From assembly GCA_022836615.1 (NCBI GenBank), contig MU405333.1, positions 58,069 through 122,068 of the forward strand: a stretch of 64,000 nucleotides of DNA, written 5' to 3'. Every line of letters begins with the position of its first letter. Within the stretch, counting starts at the first letter, position 1. This DNA comes from Annulohypoxylon bovei var. microspora. Its lineage: Eukaryota; Ascomycota; Sordariomycetes; Xylariales; Hypoxylaceae. Both the position numbers and the translations under genes were made by a program. Under the pieces are notes generated by a model. That model did not search any database. It was not told the origin of the DNA and saw nothing but the letters and a program-made list of their open reading frames with translations. Shown piece by piece: positions 10,778-22,700 of this stretch.

Positions 10778-12353
10778 CTGAAATGGGAGGAGGCTAAGAT
10801 TACTTATATGTGTGCGGTCGCGGGGCGACACCAAGATTACATCTTACGTAAGTAGGGAGTAACCGGTAATGGGCTGTACATATTCGGAGAGCGGCGATGA
10901 TCAGGAAAGTACAAACTTTCACATGCATACATACCTAGGTAGGCGGCTAAACTTTTTGTTATTGCATCAGAAGAGGGGGATATATCCGCGCGAGAAAGCG
11001 TTGTGCTGTTGACAGAAGTCATGAGATCACGAAGACATGTTTCGGGGGCAGGCATAGATTGGAGAGGCAACCTCGTGGGCTTGGATGATGTAACTAGGGA
11101 TGAGAGACAGTGATATATTATTATTGGACTTGAGGTTAGCCACCATTGTTGTCATGCGCATGACGGGCTATCCAATTGAGATTCAGTGAGGAAGTATCCC
11201 TTGCTTCGGGGCTGATAACTCTGATGAGCAGTATCGTCCCGGCAACCTGGTCCTAATGCTTTTAGCAAAGCTCGACGTCACTTACTGAACTAATTCAAAG
11301 CCTAGCAGCAATGGCGTCAAATTAAACGGGCCATGTGCGAAGAAGTGTTAATATCACTGTCAATCACTGTGTATTTGCTATCCCCTTCTTACTTAATCAG
11401 CACTTTTTGCCAGCCAAAAGCAGTTCAAGGGATCAATTTCTGTATAGTGTGGGACACTGCTACTCGCACATGGCCCGTTTAATTTGACGCCATTCTGCCC
11501 AGATACAGTTTAGATCCTGAAGCTATCAGCTTTATGGCTGAAACCCCATTGGTGCTATGTTGGGCGGTTGTGTAATGTCGAGTGAACCACAAGGTAGGTA
11601 ATTACCTACCTACCCCTTACTTTGGTCTGGAGAAATAAGATAATTAAACAAAACTAGATGCTTTGTCACATTTGAGACTCTCCAAGTCTACATCTGTTTC
11701 TTCTTCATGGGTTACCCAGCAGCCTTAGATCTCCTAGTCAATCGACGATAATGCATAGGATACGTACCTACCTAGGTACCTACCTCTACGTAAAGGGGAG
11801 ACACATAGCTGTTGGTAACATAGTTATCCACCAATACTTTCTTTTAAGCGGCCCCGAGATGAATAAATCAGAGACATCTTCGCGTAAAACGCGCGGACGG
11901 CTTACTCCATCTTATTAAGTTGGGACGGCACGGCTGCTCGGGATTGAGGTGTCAGCGCTAAGTTATAGATACCTACTTAGGTACGCAAGACTCAGTCTTT
12001 CAAACAATCATCAGAACTATATCTCTTCCCCCCCCGACGAATCTACTGACGTCACGAGATAGCGTACGCATGAATTCGCGGCAGTCGGGTGATGAGAGAT
12101 AAATACAGTCCTCGAAGGAGCCCTTGTTACGTAGCAGCCTGGATTCGGTAGTACAGGTAGGATAATTACACCGCATAAAAAGCATAAGACGCGCGAAGAA
12201 GAAGAAAGTCCTATAATATTCGGGTCCGTCGCAGTAGCTTTATCCCGTCCTGGTATCCATCGTGGCGCAGAATAAAATGTAGGGTTAAACTCGATCGTCC
12301 TCCGGGGCAAAGGCTCTTCCTTCTTAACCATATCTATATGCAGAGACTTCAAT
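10778..12353. other. Intergenic with inverted-repeat element
   Basis: There is no gene. It contains the 185-bp inverted-repeat element (11310-11494) and several CCTAGG/TACC motif clusters (near 10,935, 11,590 and 11,765-11,790). The stretch just before 12354 is the P450 upstream region. Confidence 0.5.
11310..11494. repeat. 185-bp element with perfect 31-bp inverted repeats
   Basis: Arms 11310-11340 and 11464-11494 are exact reverse complements; the core of the right arm reads GGCCCGTTTAATTTGACGCC. The 123-bp spacer has no ORF. Related single sequences occur at 42947-42980 and 45228-45266, so this is a dispersed family, not a chance hairpin. In those copies the CACA end leads; here the two CACA ends point inward. 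It could therefore be two facing element termini or a MITE whose outer end is the ATGGCG side. No clear target-site duplication was seen. Confidence 0.75.
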
Positions 12354-14224
12354 ATGAATCTTGTGTGGCCATACGGCCTCAGTAGCTCGCATCTGTTGAT
12401 ATACTTGCCCCTTATCTTAGTCCTAGGATGCCTGTCCGTAGTCCTCTATAGACTCACCTTTCACCCTCTTGCTCGTTTCCCTGGACCGGTTTTGGCTGTT
12501 TCTACTGGACTCTACGAAGCTTATTACCAGTGTATTCATGATGGTGGCGGGCGATACTGGATCGAGATCCAAAAGATGCACCAGCGTTATGGTACCGGCT
12601 CTCCCACCCTTCCCTTATACTTCTCTAACCCTAACTCTTCAGTCAAAAAACCTTAGATAGTTACTAGATAACCCTGCTAACCCACCATCCAGGCCCCATA
12701 GTCCGAATCAACCCCTGGGAACTCCATATCGCCGACCCGGACTGGAACGCGGTGTACAAGTACTCGTCCAAGTCCTCGAAGCCGTCGTGGTTCTACTTCC
12801 GCTTCTTCGGCAAGTTCCCCAGCACCAACGTCGCGGAGTCGCACGCCCTGCACCAGCTGCGCCGCGCCCCGCTGCAGCACTACTTCGCGTCGTCCAACAT
12901 CCAACGCTACATGCCGACCATCGTCGCACAGGTCGACAAGCTGTGCGCGCGCCTGCGGTCCGCCGCTAAAGATGGAAGCGTCGTGAGCCTGAGCGACGCG
13001 TTCCGGTGCCTGGCCACGGACGTCGCGACGGGGTTCGCGTTCGGCACGCCCTTCGGACACCTGGACGAGCCGAGCTTCGACCGCGAGTTCAACCTCAGCG
13101 TCAAGGTCGTCGTCAAGGCGAGCATGTGGAGCAGGCATACGTTCGGCTTGTTCCTGCCCGTGCTGCACAGCTTGCCCGAGAGCATTGCGAGGAAGATGAA
13201 CCCGGCATTTGGGCGGGTTATGTGGATGAAGGATGTAAGTTACACTCACCCCTAAATTACGAGGTAACATTGAAAAACGAGCTTACTCAACACAGACGAT
13301 GATAAATTGCGTCCGGCGCTCGATGAACAAGTCCGAGCCCGCCCCAGGGAGTCCTCAGGACATGATCCAGACGCTAATGGCATCCGACCTGCCCCCGGAG
13401 GAGAAAACATTCCCGCGCCTCTTCTCGGAGAGCCGCTCCGTCATCATGGCGGGGACCGAGACCACGGCCACGACCCTCGTCTGCATCACGAGCAACCTGC
13501 TCAGCGACCCGGCGAAAGAGCAGAAGCTGCGCCACGAACTCAGCGCCGCGGAGAAGGCTAAGGGGAGCGCGCTCGAGTACGCCGACTTGCGGGAGCTGCC
13601 GTATATCACCGGCGTCATCAACGAGGGCCTGCGGATGGCGAACCCGACGCCGAGCCGGCTGCCCCGGGTCTGCGAGGACCAGGACCTGACGTACAAGCAG
13701 TGGGTTATTCCACGCGGTGTAAGTCCATCCCCATTACCCACCCACGCAACCCTCCACCCTTCCCCACAGCCCCTTATGTAAAAAAGGAGGCCTATACCTA
13801 CCTACCTATCTACCTACCCAGGCTAACACGAGAACAAACCCAGACGACCATCTCCACAACAACGCAAGACACGCACGACGACCCGACCGTCTTCGCGCAG
13901 CCGCACCGGTTCCTCCCCGAGCGCTGGGCCGACGCGGCGGAGCGCCGGCGCCTGAACCGGTACCTGCAGCCGTGGGGCCGCGGCGCGCGGCTGTGCCTCG
14001 GCGCCGAGCTCGCCACCATCGACGCGTACCTCGCCGTCGCGCGGCTGTTCGGGCCGCGCGCCGGCTTCGGCATGCGCCTGTTCGAGACCGAGGACGCGGA
14101 CTGGGTCGCGTACCATGAGTGGTTTGCTGGGTTTCCGAGGGGCAGGGGGTTGAGGGTTAGGGTGAGGGGGGCTGGGGCTGGGGCTGGGGCTGGGGATGGG
14201 GTGGAGGAGAAGGGCGGGAGGTAG
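12354..14224 (+). CDS. Cytochrome P450 monooxygenase
   Basis: Exons 12354-12591, 12693-13234, 13296-13718 and 13844-14224 join in frame to 527 residues. An N-terminal membrane anchor (LLIYLPLILVLGCLSVVLY) is followed by the proline-rich hinge FHPLARFPGP, so it is an ER-bound microsomal type. Conserved P450 elements are YGPIVRINPWELHI, the I-helix MAGTETTAT, ExxR in NEGLRM, PERW, and the heme loop PWGRGARLCLG with its Cys ligand. The style resembles the group often annotated trichodiene-oxygenase-like, but substrate is not inferable. The C-terminus carries an odd (GA)n tail from a GGGGCT hexanucleotide repeat (14170-14199). The last intron has two AG choices; 13843 was chosen because it gives PRG-TTISTTTQDTHDDPTVF in frame. 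No backbone synthase is nearby. Confidence 0.92.
14170..14199 (+). repeat. GGGGCT hexanucleotide repeat inside P450 3' end
   Basis: About four tandem GGGGCT units followed by a decayed unit. It is translated as alternating Gly-Ala in the last 25 residues of the P450, beyond the conserved fold. Confidence 0.8.
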
Positions 14225-15187
14225 GTGGTGGAGAGTGGATGGGGGAGGAGGAAGGGGAAGGGGAAGATTGAGCTTGGAGGTTTGGTGGTTTGAAAAGAAA
14301 AGGGGAGTGTAGGTGCGTTTGGATCTCAGGGGCTAACTAACAACAAGAAAAAGCGATTTTGGACTCTACGCGGCTTGACACCTATAAAGAAAATTAACAT
14401 CTTGTACTATATCTTAACTTGTATTTTATAAAGACAAAGATCACGCATTACATAGTACAATAGGTGCCTATTTTATATTCGAATTTGGTTCATACTATTA
14501 CATACCTTATCGTTGTAGAAGGTCTCCGGCGAGAGATATATTTATACGCCGTGGAATATGCCCATTGTTGTCGGGTTTTCAAATTATAGGTAGGTGTTAT
14601 TAACTCAGAAAGTACTTTTATGACATGAATACTACTAGAATACATGGACGTCGTAGCTCCAACCACAGGTAGAGAGAGGTGCTTCTATCAGTTTGTCGTA
14701 AACAACTTCAGTGTCAGCGTACTTCGTCAGTCGCTACCTACCTAGGTAGTTGAACATAGAATACCTAATAACCAGCCATTCCGAGTGGGTTCCAAAGTAT
14801 AGAAGACTTTTCAGTGTTGTAAATGGGTTCGAAATGTGAATGATCTGCCGCGTTATAACCTAGAGATCAAGATGCTCATCAAATTTTGTTGATATTTACC
14901 TAGTACCGTATTAGTAATAGGTATCTATTATACAAAAACGTTGAGAATTAATAATATTAATTGGATTTCCTTCGTGGCAAGCTTATACTACTAGTACACT
15001 TATCTTACCTTATTCCATTACTAAATCGTTCTATTTTCTACGAAGTATTACCAAGAAGACATAATAAAGCCCGTCGTATCTAGCACGAATCCGCGAACAT
15101 TCAATTATTACACTCATACCTAAGGTATCAATTCTCGCCAGTACATCAATCTACCTACCTACTCAGTCTCTCGCAACCCGTCGCCGC

Positions 15188-15195
15188 TATAAAAA
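15188..15195 (+). promoter_or_regulatory. TATA-like box
   Basis: TATAAAAA lies 94 bases before an ATG at 15282, with a pyrimidine-rich leader between. It fits a core promoter, but the downstream ORF is weak. Confidence 0.3.
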
Positions 15196-15281
15196 CCCAC
15201 GACCACGCATCCCCCAAAATCGTTACATCGCTCGTAAGCTCAGCTCTCTAGCCCTCTCGCCCTTTCCGCCCAACCCAACCC

Positions 15282-15419
15282 ATGCCGGCTGCAACTCCAC
15301 CTCTGCGACCTGCCTCCAGCCCGAACCAGCGCAGAACAGCAGTCGCAGACAGACAGACAGGAAACCGCGAAGGTATTCCGAGCCCCCCTTCTCCGCACCG
15401 CAGCCGGACGAACAAGTAA
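15282..15419 (+). CDS. Hypothetical 45-residue ORF, possibly a 5' gene remnant
   Basis: The ORF starts ATGCCGGCTGC and encodes a basic, Pro/Ser/Arg-rich peptide (MPAATPPLRPASSPNQRR...). It sits behind a TATA-like box and a CT-rich leader. I do not recognise it. It could be the first exon or the broken start of a lost gene, because the following DNA is G-rich filler without continuity. Low confidence. Confidence 0.2.
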   Translation: MPAATPPLRPASSPNQRRTAVADRQTGNREGIPSPPSPHRSRTNK

Positions 15420-15599
15420 TTAATTGTTACGGCCTTAGCAAGGGCGCCCGGGGGGGGCCCCACAAGTATCGAGATTGGGATCCCATGTAACCCAAGCGAT
15501 TTGCGCTTTGCCTTATGCACGTAGGCCCAACCCGTCAGGTCGACACGTTTTTCTCGCGTGATACAGCAACCCCCCCTGGGCCCGCCGTGGAGAACGGGA

Positions 15600-15615
15600 G
15601 GGGGGGGGGGGGGGG
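15600..15615 (+). repeat. G16 homopolymer
   Basis: Sixteen consecutive G, flanked by GGGA and AGGGA. It is a candidate G-quadruplex and also a likely place for sequencing length error. Confidence 0.85.
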
Positions 15616-16097
15616 AGGGATGGCGACATCCATCTTGGGCCCCACGCCCCCGGTTTAAGATGCGCCGTCGCGCTGGTACGGGATGGGAGGTAGCGTCTTG
15701 CGACTGCCCAGGTTTAGGAAGTTTCCGGGCCGTCGCGCGAAGGTCTGGAGCTTTCCAATGGGAGGGCTTGCCGCGAGATGGGAATCTGGCTCTTCCGTAG
15801 CACGGATGGCTGCTTACATGGTGTGGGTGCCGCCGTCTCACGGGAAAAGGCTAGTGAGGCTAGATGGAGGCTCTTATGTGTCTGTCCTATACGAGACGAC
15901 CCAGGCGAATACTCTGTGTAGTTCTTGGAAAGATAGCACATTTGCCGACTAGAGCCTGATAAATTAGATCGAAGTAGAGCTAGTCTCCTAAGTTTTCTTT
16001 CGGAAATTTAATTAGAATACCCACCTAGTAAGCAATTATCAAGAATGGTAGTAGGAGGATAGAATATCTATTAGTACCTAGTAGTCTAAGGCTTGTA

Positions 16098-16724
16098 CTA
16101 CACAACAGTCCCTAGGGCGGTAGCTGTCAGACACGAGGCTCGAGGCTCATCTGTTCGCCCGCTGGTTACTTCTACGCCCTTCCCTTCAGGTATACTATCT
16201 GCGAGCCCCATAAGTTCCAAGGCCCTCGTGAGCACCTCGCGATCTTTCTTAAACGTCAATCTCTCGACGGCCTTGTCGCACCGGAAGAATTCGGGTTTGA
16301 ACTGGACCTCTCCCTCACCCGCGATACCGCCTAGTTCTGCGATGAACCACCAGACTAGCTTGACTCCTTTTCCCTTGCCTAAGTCTCGAACGTCTAGCAT
16401 GAAAGGCTCGGTTAGGCTGTCATAGGTCCGGGCTACGTCTTTGACGTCGGCTGATTCCGAGTCGCACGGCGCCCGAGTGGCCATGGTTACCGGTCGCATC
16501 TTGATCGCATAGCCAGTCTCTTCGCGGACTTCTCGTATGGCCGCGTCTTTTCGAGATTCGTTACAGTTTCGCCTTCCTTTCGGAAGCAGCCATTCGTCCT
16601 CGGCACCGTAGTGTAGCAGGAGGATTCGCTTGGGACTGGTGGATGTATCAAATACGATGGCTCCGCAGGCTTCGACGAACTGCTCCGAAGGATACAGCGT
16701 GCTTTCCCACCATACTGCTGCCAT
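16098..16724 (-). CDS. Nudix hydrolase, diphosphoinositol-polyphosphate/Ap-nA type
   Basis: Single-exon gene of 208 residues. The complete Nudix box is present: G50-x5-E56-x7-R64-E65-V66-x-E68-E69-x-G71, which binds the metal that drives pyrophosphate hydrolysis. The flanking ACGAIVFD and WLLPKGRRN resemble eukaryotic diphosphoinositol polyphosphate and diadenosine polyphosphate hydrolases (Aps1/DIPP-like). The substrate is therefore probably an inositol pyrophosphate or Ap5A/Ap6A, but this is inferred from the box surroundings only. The start at 16724 gives MAAVWWESTLYPSEQF, directly before the Nudix fold. No transmembrane or signal segment. The gene stands alone, with no partner. Confidence 0.9.
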   Translation of the reverse strand: MAAVWWESTLYPSEQFVEACGAIVFDTSTSPKRILLLHYGAEDEWLLPKGRRNCNESRKDAAIREVREETGYAIKMRPVTMATRAPCDSESADVKDVARTYDSLTEPFMLDVRDLGKGKGVKLVWWFIAELGGIAGEGEVQFKPEFFRCDKAVERLTFKKDREVLTRALELMGLADSIPEGKGVEVTSGRTDEPRASCLTATALGTVV

Positions 16725-19700
16725 CGCCTTGTTGACGTCTCTCCCGAATGGCTAGGTACCTAAGTAGTTACCGAATCTTCGTGTCTTATATAGAAAGCCT
16801 TGATTGATGATTTACTGCGGAGATAGAGGCTAGTAGAGACCAAGCCACATAGATAGGCGCAAACACTGCATAAAATTTGAGATTGCTTGCCGTAAGGGAT
16901 AAATGAATCACCGGCTAGAAGGCTTGTCTTGTTTCACACCAAGCCGCCTAAGAAAGCCTCAGTGGCCACCTAAAGTGGTCCATGGAACAGGTTCATAAGT
17001 CAACTCACCGCGTATACTCGCGGGCCGCGAGGGAACGAGATAGCAGATCAATAAAGCTCTCGGATTCACGAACTTCCATGACAGGTCGGGTCGTCTGGCC
17101 TAATGGAATACCGTGCGACCCAACTTGGTAACTCTCGCTTCGACGATATCATTTTTCAAGCAATACAATGCGGGCCGAGGCGACGAAATGCATTATCGGA
17201 ACACTTCATTGGACGGACGAACGGCATTTGCTGACGCTGCCGATGATCTCGTCTCCCCAGCACGGTAGATGGGTGGCACAGATATCGGACTAAACTCAAC
17301 TCGCGCGACGAGGAATTGACGAGACCGAAAATGGATACTGAGAGCCGTACTGCGTGAGGGGGTAGACAGCCTTTGGCGCCAACGGTATCGCATCACGCAA
17401 AATAAATCCTGTCAACTGAAGATCAGAGCAGATTTTGTGTCCGACTGGTCGCGAAAGGCCGTACGTAAGAGAAAAGATGTGCACTTAAGGCCGATGCGTG
17501 TTGGACCCTGATCCGCCTTCTTGGGTAAGATGACTAGATACTCATGCAAGCCGAGACCAAGGAACCGCCATTCTGTCTCAACGATAGACACGCAAAGCGA
17601 ATCCGACCTAATGGGACTGATACGGCCCGGTGCGGGGGATTACGTGAGCACGAGGGAACGTAATGCAGGCTATGATCAATAATCGGATCGCGAGCTGAGT
17701 GAATTGGCGGTGCAATTCGATAAGTGGTCAGCCCCATTCGTCCGCGAGACCTAGTCTAGGAGCTCTAAGTTAAGACGAAGGAACGTCTAATTGAGCCTTT
17801 AGAGAGAATTGGGAATAGGAATATGAATTATTTGGGAGTAAAGGTTAAGATTAATCCTATTCACTTGAACTAGGTAGAGTTAGATGTAGTCATATGTATG
17901 TGTATGTACGTATGTCTATTTTAAGGATTTAATTAGAATGTCTTCCCCTTCTAGCTTGAAATTAGAAGAAAGGGGGAGAGGATAGACTATCGATAATGCG
18001 CAATTATGCTATCTCACACACAGGCGGGGTGCCTCTGATACTTAGGTACATGTAGGTATTGTGTGAAACATCGTGGACCTACGGCGGGGTTGTTGATCTT
18101 CAGGTCGTCATCGTCTCCAACATGTGAAAGTGGATTCAACCCTACACACCATTAATGAATGTCATAGCGGCAGCGCCTGACTTTTCAGGATACTACCACT
18201 ATGTCTCGGATGGTAAGAGTAACTTGAAAAGAGGAGGTCAAGTGACGACCTCTATAAGAGAAACGTGATCACCAGTCTGGTGGAGGGATGTCTAGGACGA
18301 TAATAAGATAACGATAACATGGATGGCCATAAATAGCAGGATAGAGCAGGGTCCGATGCTACAGCACCTACTGCATGTCTTGGATGTATTGTGCATCCTA
18401 ACCACCTAGCCATCCCACGCCCGAAAGACGGCTAGGGCGGATCTAGGCGAACTGATCCGCCGCCCAAGGTTCGTGCCGTCATCTCCTCTAAGTCTTGTAT
18501 GGTGGTTGTGTTGTGGTCATGTGGATGGCTGTACACACATAGCCAGTCGTAGAACAATATTGGCCATGACTGTGTGACACCTCCAAGGTTATGATAAGCA
18601 TCAAGGCGCCAGCCACATTGTCTGATATCAACTGGTAGAAGAGTGAAAAGTAACACAAGTGTGATTGACGAGATGAGATTGTTAGGCAATTGTTTTTAGG
18701 CACCTGGCTTCGTATTGCAGTTTTCGGTACTTGTGAGTAGAACCAACTGCCTACCTCAATTTGAGTGAGGCAACCAACTTTTTAACACAATAGATAGGTC
18801 TTGCTTGGTCCGGGGTCCGTGGTTCGTTTATTTGCCATGCCGTGTTGCAGATGAAGCAACTATGTCGGCAATTGGGTCTCAATTGACGAACAAATGGTTT
18901 GCCGGGACCAATTGAATTGAGCATTATGTTTTGGTTTCTAACCCGAGAATTGGCTGACCTATTCTGCCCATTGCGGACGTGGACATAGATGGACATAGAT
19001 AGTCTCGGCTATCAATCGCCTTGCCAATTGAGTTCGAAAATGTGCATAGCTAAGGTTAACTACCAGACTACTGCGTAGCAACTCTATGTCTATCGAAGGG
19101 CGTTCTTCGAGATATTGTATGTAGATAGATACCCAATGGTCGAATTCAAAAGTGGCGAGAATATGGTGCTTACTTGTTTGTCTCGAGGCTACCAATTGGG
19201 AACGTACGGAGTCGCTGCAAGTTGTTGATTACTGCTCGTCATTTGTGTATTTTTGCCTTCCTAGTAGGCGTAATTCTTTGGAGCATCCCCCGTGGCTCCT
19301 CTAGGCAAATAGAATAAACGTGGTGCCTAGTTAGGCACACGGGAGAACCTGGTTGCACTACAGCTCATAGGACCACGATTAATTAGCTTTGAGGACGTCT
19401 CACCACACAGACTCTCAGAGCTCGGGCGCTTTCGGATCTGCGACGAGAGTGTTCCCACCATTGAATCTATCATATGTTAATGATAAGAGATTTGAGGCGA
19501 AGCTGGGGCAAGCATAACGTAACGTAATGAGCGGGAGCAAGCAATCGAAACAGGAAATAGTATTTGAGACTGGGTGGACAATGGACATAGCTAGCTGTCC
19601 TCACCGTGCTCGGTCAACGGAGCAATTCAATTAACGTGAATTGAGTACTCTCCGGATCCGTCGGGGGAAATTCCCAGAGTATGTCCATATTCCGCTGATG

Positions 19701-22700
19701 ACGATAAAGTATAAAGCTTGTAATAATGATAAGTAGCTTGTCATCAGTAATAAATCCGTTAAAGTCCGGGTGGGATAATGACAAATTACCTACTAAAACA
19801 TCTAGTCAGATTATCATCGTGGTCGATATCGCCGCTGCCACGAGGCAGGAGGGTAAAATGACCCGTAACCCGTAAATCCGGGAATCTAGGCAACAGAATA
19901 ATCGTCAGCACTGCCGGATCCAAAGGTAGTGTGTTACTGTAGGTAGACGAGGCATTGGCATTGGCATCCATTGGCATTAGTATCAGTATCGGCATTAGTA
20001 TCAGTATCGGCATCGACATACATAAGGCATACATACCTCTGGCTGCTCTGGGTAGGTAGGTAATGAAAGAAAAGGGCTAAAGGGCTGAATATTACATATT
20101 ACTTATTACTTATTACAGCGCACATATCGCCGACATACTCCACGGCTTTGACTGTTACCACCATAAACGCAGTTAAGAGATCTGGGAACAGGCATAAGAT
20201 TGGATTTGTGAGCAAAGAACAGATCTGTACCAGGTGTATGTACATGGCATCTGTAGCCTGCCTCCTAGCAGCAGCTTCCTAGCATCTCCAAGCATCTCCA
20301 AAGACCCACTCATACGCCCCGTTAATGAGGTACGTTTGGAGGGGGCTTGTGACTTTAGCATATGACACACGTTGTGAGTGGTTAATCTGATTTTGTACCG
20401 TTTGACGTGGGGACTCGTAGCGGTACTTCAGGGCTAAAAAGGGTACTTGCGACACTTCCTTAGGTCGTGCCTGCTCGAGTTGGCTTATCGATTGTATTAA
20501 ATATTCAAAGTGTAAAATGCACCAATAAAATAGTATTAATCAATAATAAACTAAACCAGTAAAGGGAATATTTGTTTATTAAGCTTAATGGCTACCCAAT
20601 GATACGCTAGCAAGAGCGATGAAATGGCACTTGGAAGCTAAGCAATTCTTGCATTTTTTTCTTCCCCTCATTAGATTTTGTTAAACAATGGCAATTTTCA
20701 ATTTCCATCTCCCCTTTTTATCTTATTTTTTCAATTCTTTCGAATTCTTCGCCTTGCTGTTCTCGCATCTATGACTCATTCACGAAACGGCTACCTGCTC
20801 TTTCAGCTTGATCGAATCCACCCAATTATGGGCACTCACCTGTACGAATTGGATATTTGATTGGCCAATTCGTTTTTGAAGCTTCCAATTGCTTCTTCTC
20901 GTCGGTCTAGGTGGCTGAGGTGGCAGTTTTATCCTTTCTTTCTCCTCACTGTCGTTATCCAGCTGCTAGGCTGGTCCAATTGTTTGCTCAATCGCGTCCT
21001 TTTCCGAAGCATATCTGCTAGGTGTTAGGTACCCGGATCTATTGCTGAATAGCCGCTCTACCCGCTCAGCCCACCTCGAGTCTTCTATCATCTATCAATG
21101 CAAGAAATGGCATTACATTTATGGATTTTATGCTGGGTCAACCCCGGATGACGAACTGTATCTTTGCGCCATCAAAACGCGGTCGCGCCAGCTCTAATAC
21201 TGTACCTACCAACCTGGGTAATGAAATCAGGATCCATCCTTCTACCCTTCTACCATCCCAAAGCCGCTCGGGGAAAATGAAGGTCGGCAGTTACTAGAAT
21301 CAGGGTTTTTTATTAAGAATGGTTACTCCGTTGTGAGTTTCCTATCCATTGCATAACGTTCATTTCACACGATTGCAAATATTAGACTGAGTACACTATT
21401 TGTCTTGCTGTTTTATTCCTAACTTAAAACCCTCATACTACGAACCCCCTATTTTGCCCCCTCTGCCCATGTACTCATTATTGTAGCCCTAACATAAAAC
21501 CACAATATTGTATACCTAAACCTTCCTCGATATACATATGAGATCCTCGTCTACCTCTGTGCACATGTGGCTTGGCAATGTTGCTGGCTAACAGGATGAT
21601 GACATGTCAGATACGTACGGGTCAATTATGAAGCTCACGAAAACTCCCATATTCATCCGTGTGTTACTTTACTGCCTTGGTTGGTAGCTGGCATCGCCCA
21701 CCTCATACGCTTACCAATTGGCCAACCGTTTCGGGACACCTGGTTTGCACAAATCCCATCCACAGTATCTGATGAGGAGAACAACGACCAGACATTGCGT
21801 GACACGAGGCAATTCCACTTTCGTTATTGTCGCAATTTCAACCGTGTTCGATCGAACCTTCGATCCACTTATAAGGAGAGAGGTCAAAGCTTGGGCATCA
21901 GGACCCCTCTTGAAAAAAGGGCCAATTCCGTTGAAGATGGCCTATTATAGCTTCAAGTAAACAGGAAAAAGATGACATTCGTCGACTAGTTACGGTGCCT
22001 AATCTCGCGCGAATCTCGTGCGCCAAGGTTATTCCCGTCGACGTCAACTTTGCATGAGTGCCAGTTTTGCAGCTTTATCTTCTCCCATTGATTTGATTCC
22101 TGCGAACCGGACAGCATTGGGCACGCCAATTCACTCATGTCATTGGACCCCGCGTTGGCAAGGACCGTTGGTGTGACAAATCGTTGTGCCGTAGTTGGGC
22201 TTCTATCTGGGGGGAGACCACATCCAGACAAATCTGGCATTCTCTTGACATACCTGACATGCCTGAGTTAGGTATGCATATGCCAACTACGGCTAGTACA
22301 CACCAAGTGGTAGTACTGCTAGATGTGTGTGTTGTGCGTGTTGTGTGGCACACCCCCCTTTCCCTCTCATCGAACACCCCCACTCCCCAAACGACGTTTT
22401 TTTCACGCTTTCGCAATTGTTCTCCATTGAAGCCTGATCACGTTGCAAAGTCAACACAGTCGACACAGTCGACACAAGCTCTGTACTCCCCAATTGCGTC
22501 GTTTGTGAGGCACAATTGAGTTGGAAGAGTTGTCAATTATGTGACAGCTTCTGTTCTCCGTATCTCCGTACACCCATCAAGTCTCCATGGAATTCGAATA
22601 GCTTCGAAATCCGTCAATACGTCAGTGCATTCAATCCTTGTACTTGGTGGATGGTCGCATACACATATAATATGTACATGGATACATACATACGATACAT

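Larger units (their letters stand above)
14225..16097. other. Intergenic with G-rich tract; mostly no gene
   Basis: AT-rich spacer, then a GC-rich patch at about 15,180-15,800. It contains a TATA-like box (15188-15195), a 45-codon ORF and a G16 run. The 197-codon minus-strand ORF over 15248-15841 is a by-product of GC-rich low-complexity DNA. Confidence 0.5.

Noticed and set aside
12677..13270. 197-codon minus-strand ORF opposite P450 exon 2
   Set aside because: It is antisense to conserved P450 sequence; Arg/Val/His-rich composition is typical of a GC-rich shadow frame.
8781..14224. Secondary-metabolite cluster formed by the LaeA-like gene and the P450
   Set aside because: Only two genes, separated by a repeat-bearing spacer, with no backbone enzyme, transporter or local regulator next to them.
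15248..15841. 197-codon minus-strand ORF over the G-rich patch
   Set aside because: Pro/Arg-rich low complexity driven by the poly-G run; no domain, and it spans a homopolymer likely to vary in length.
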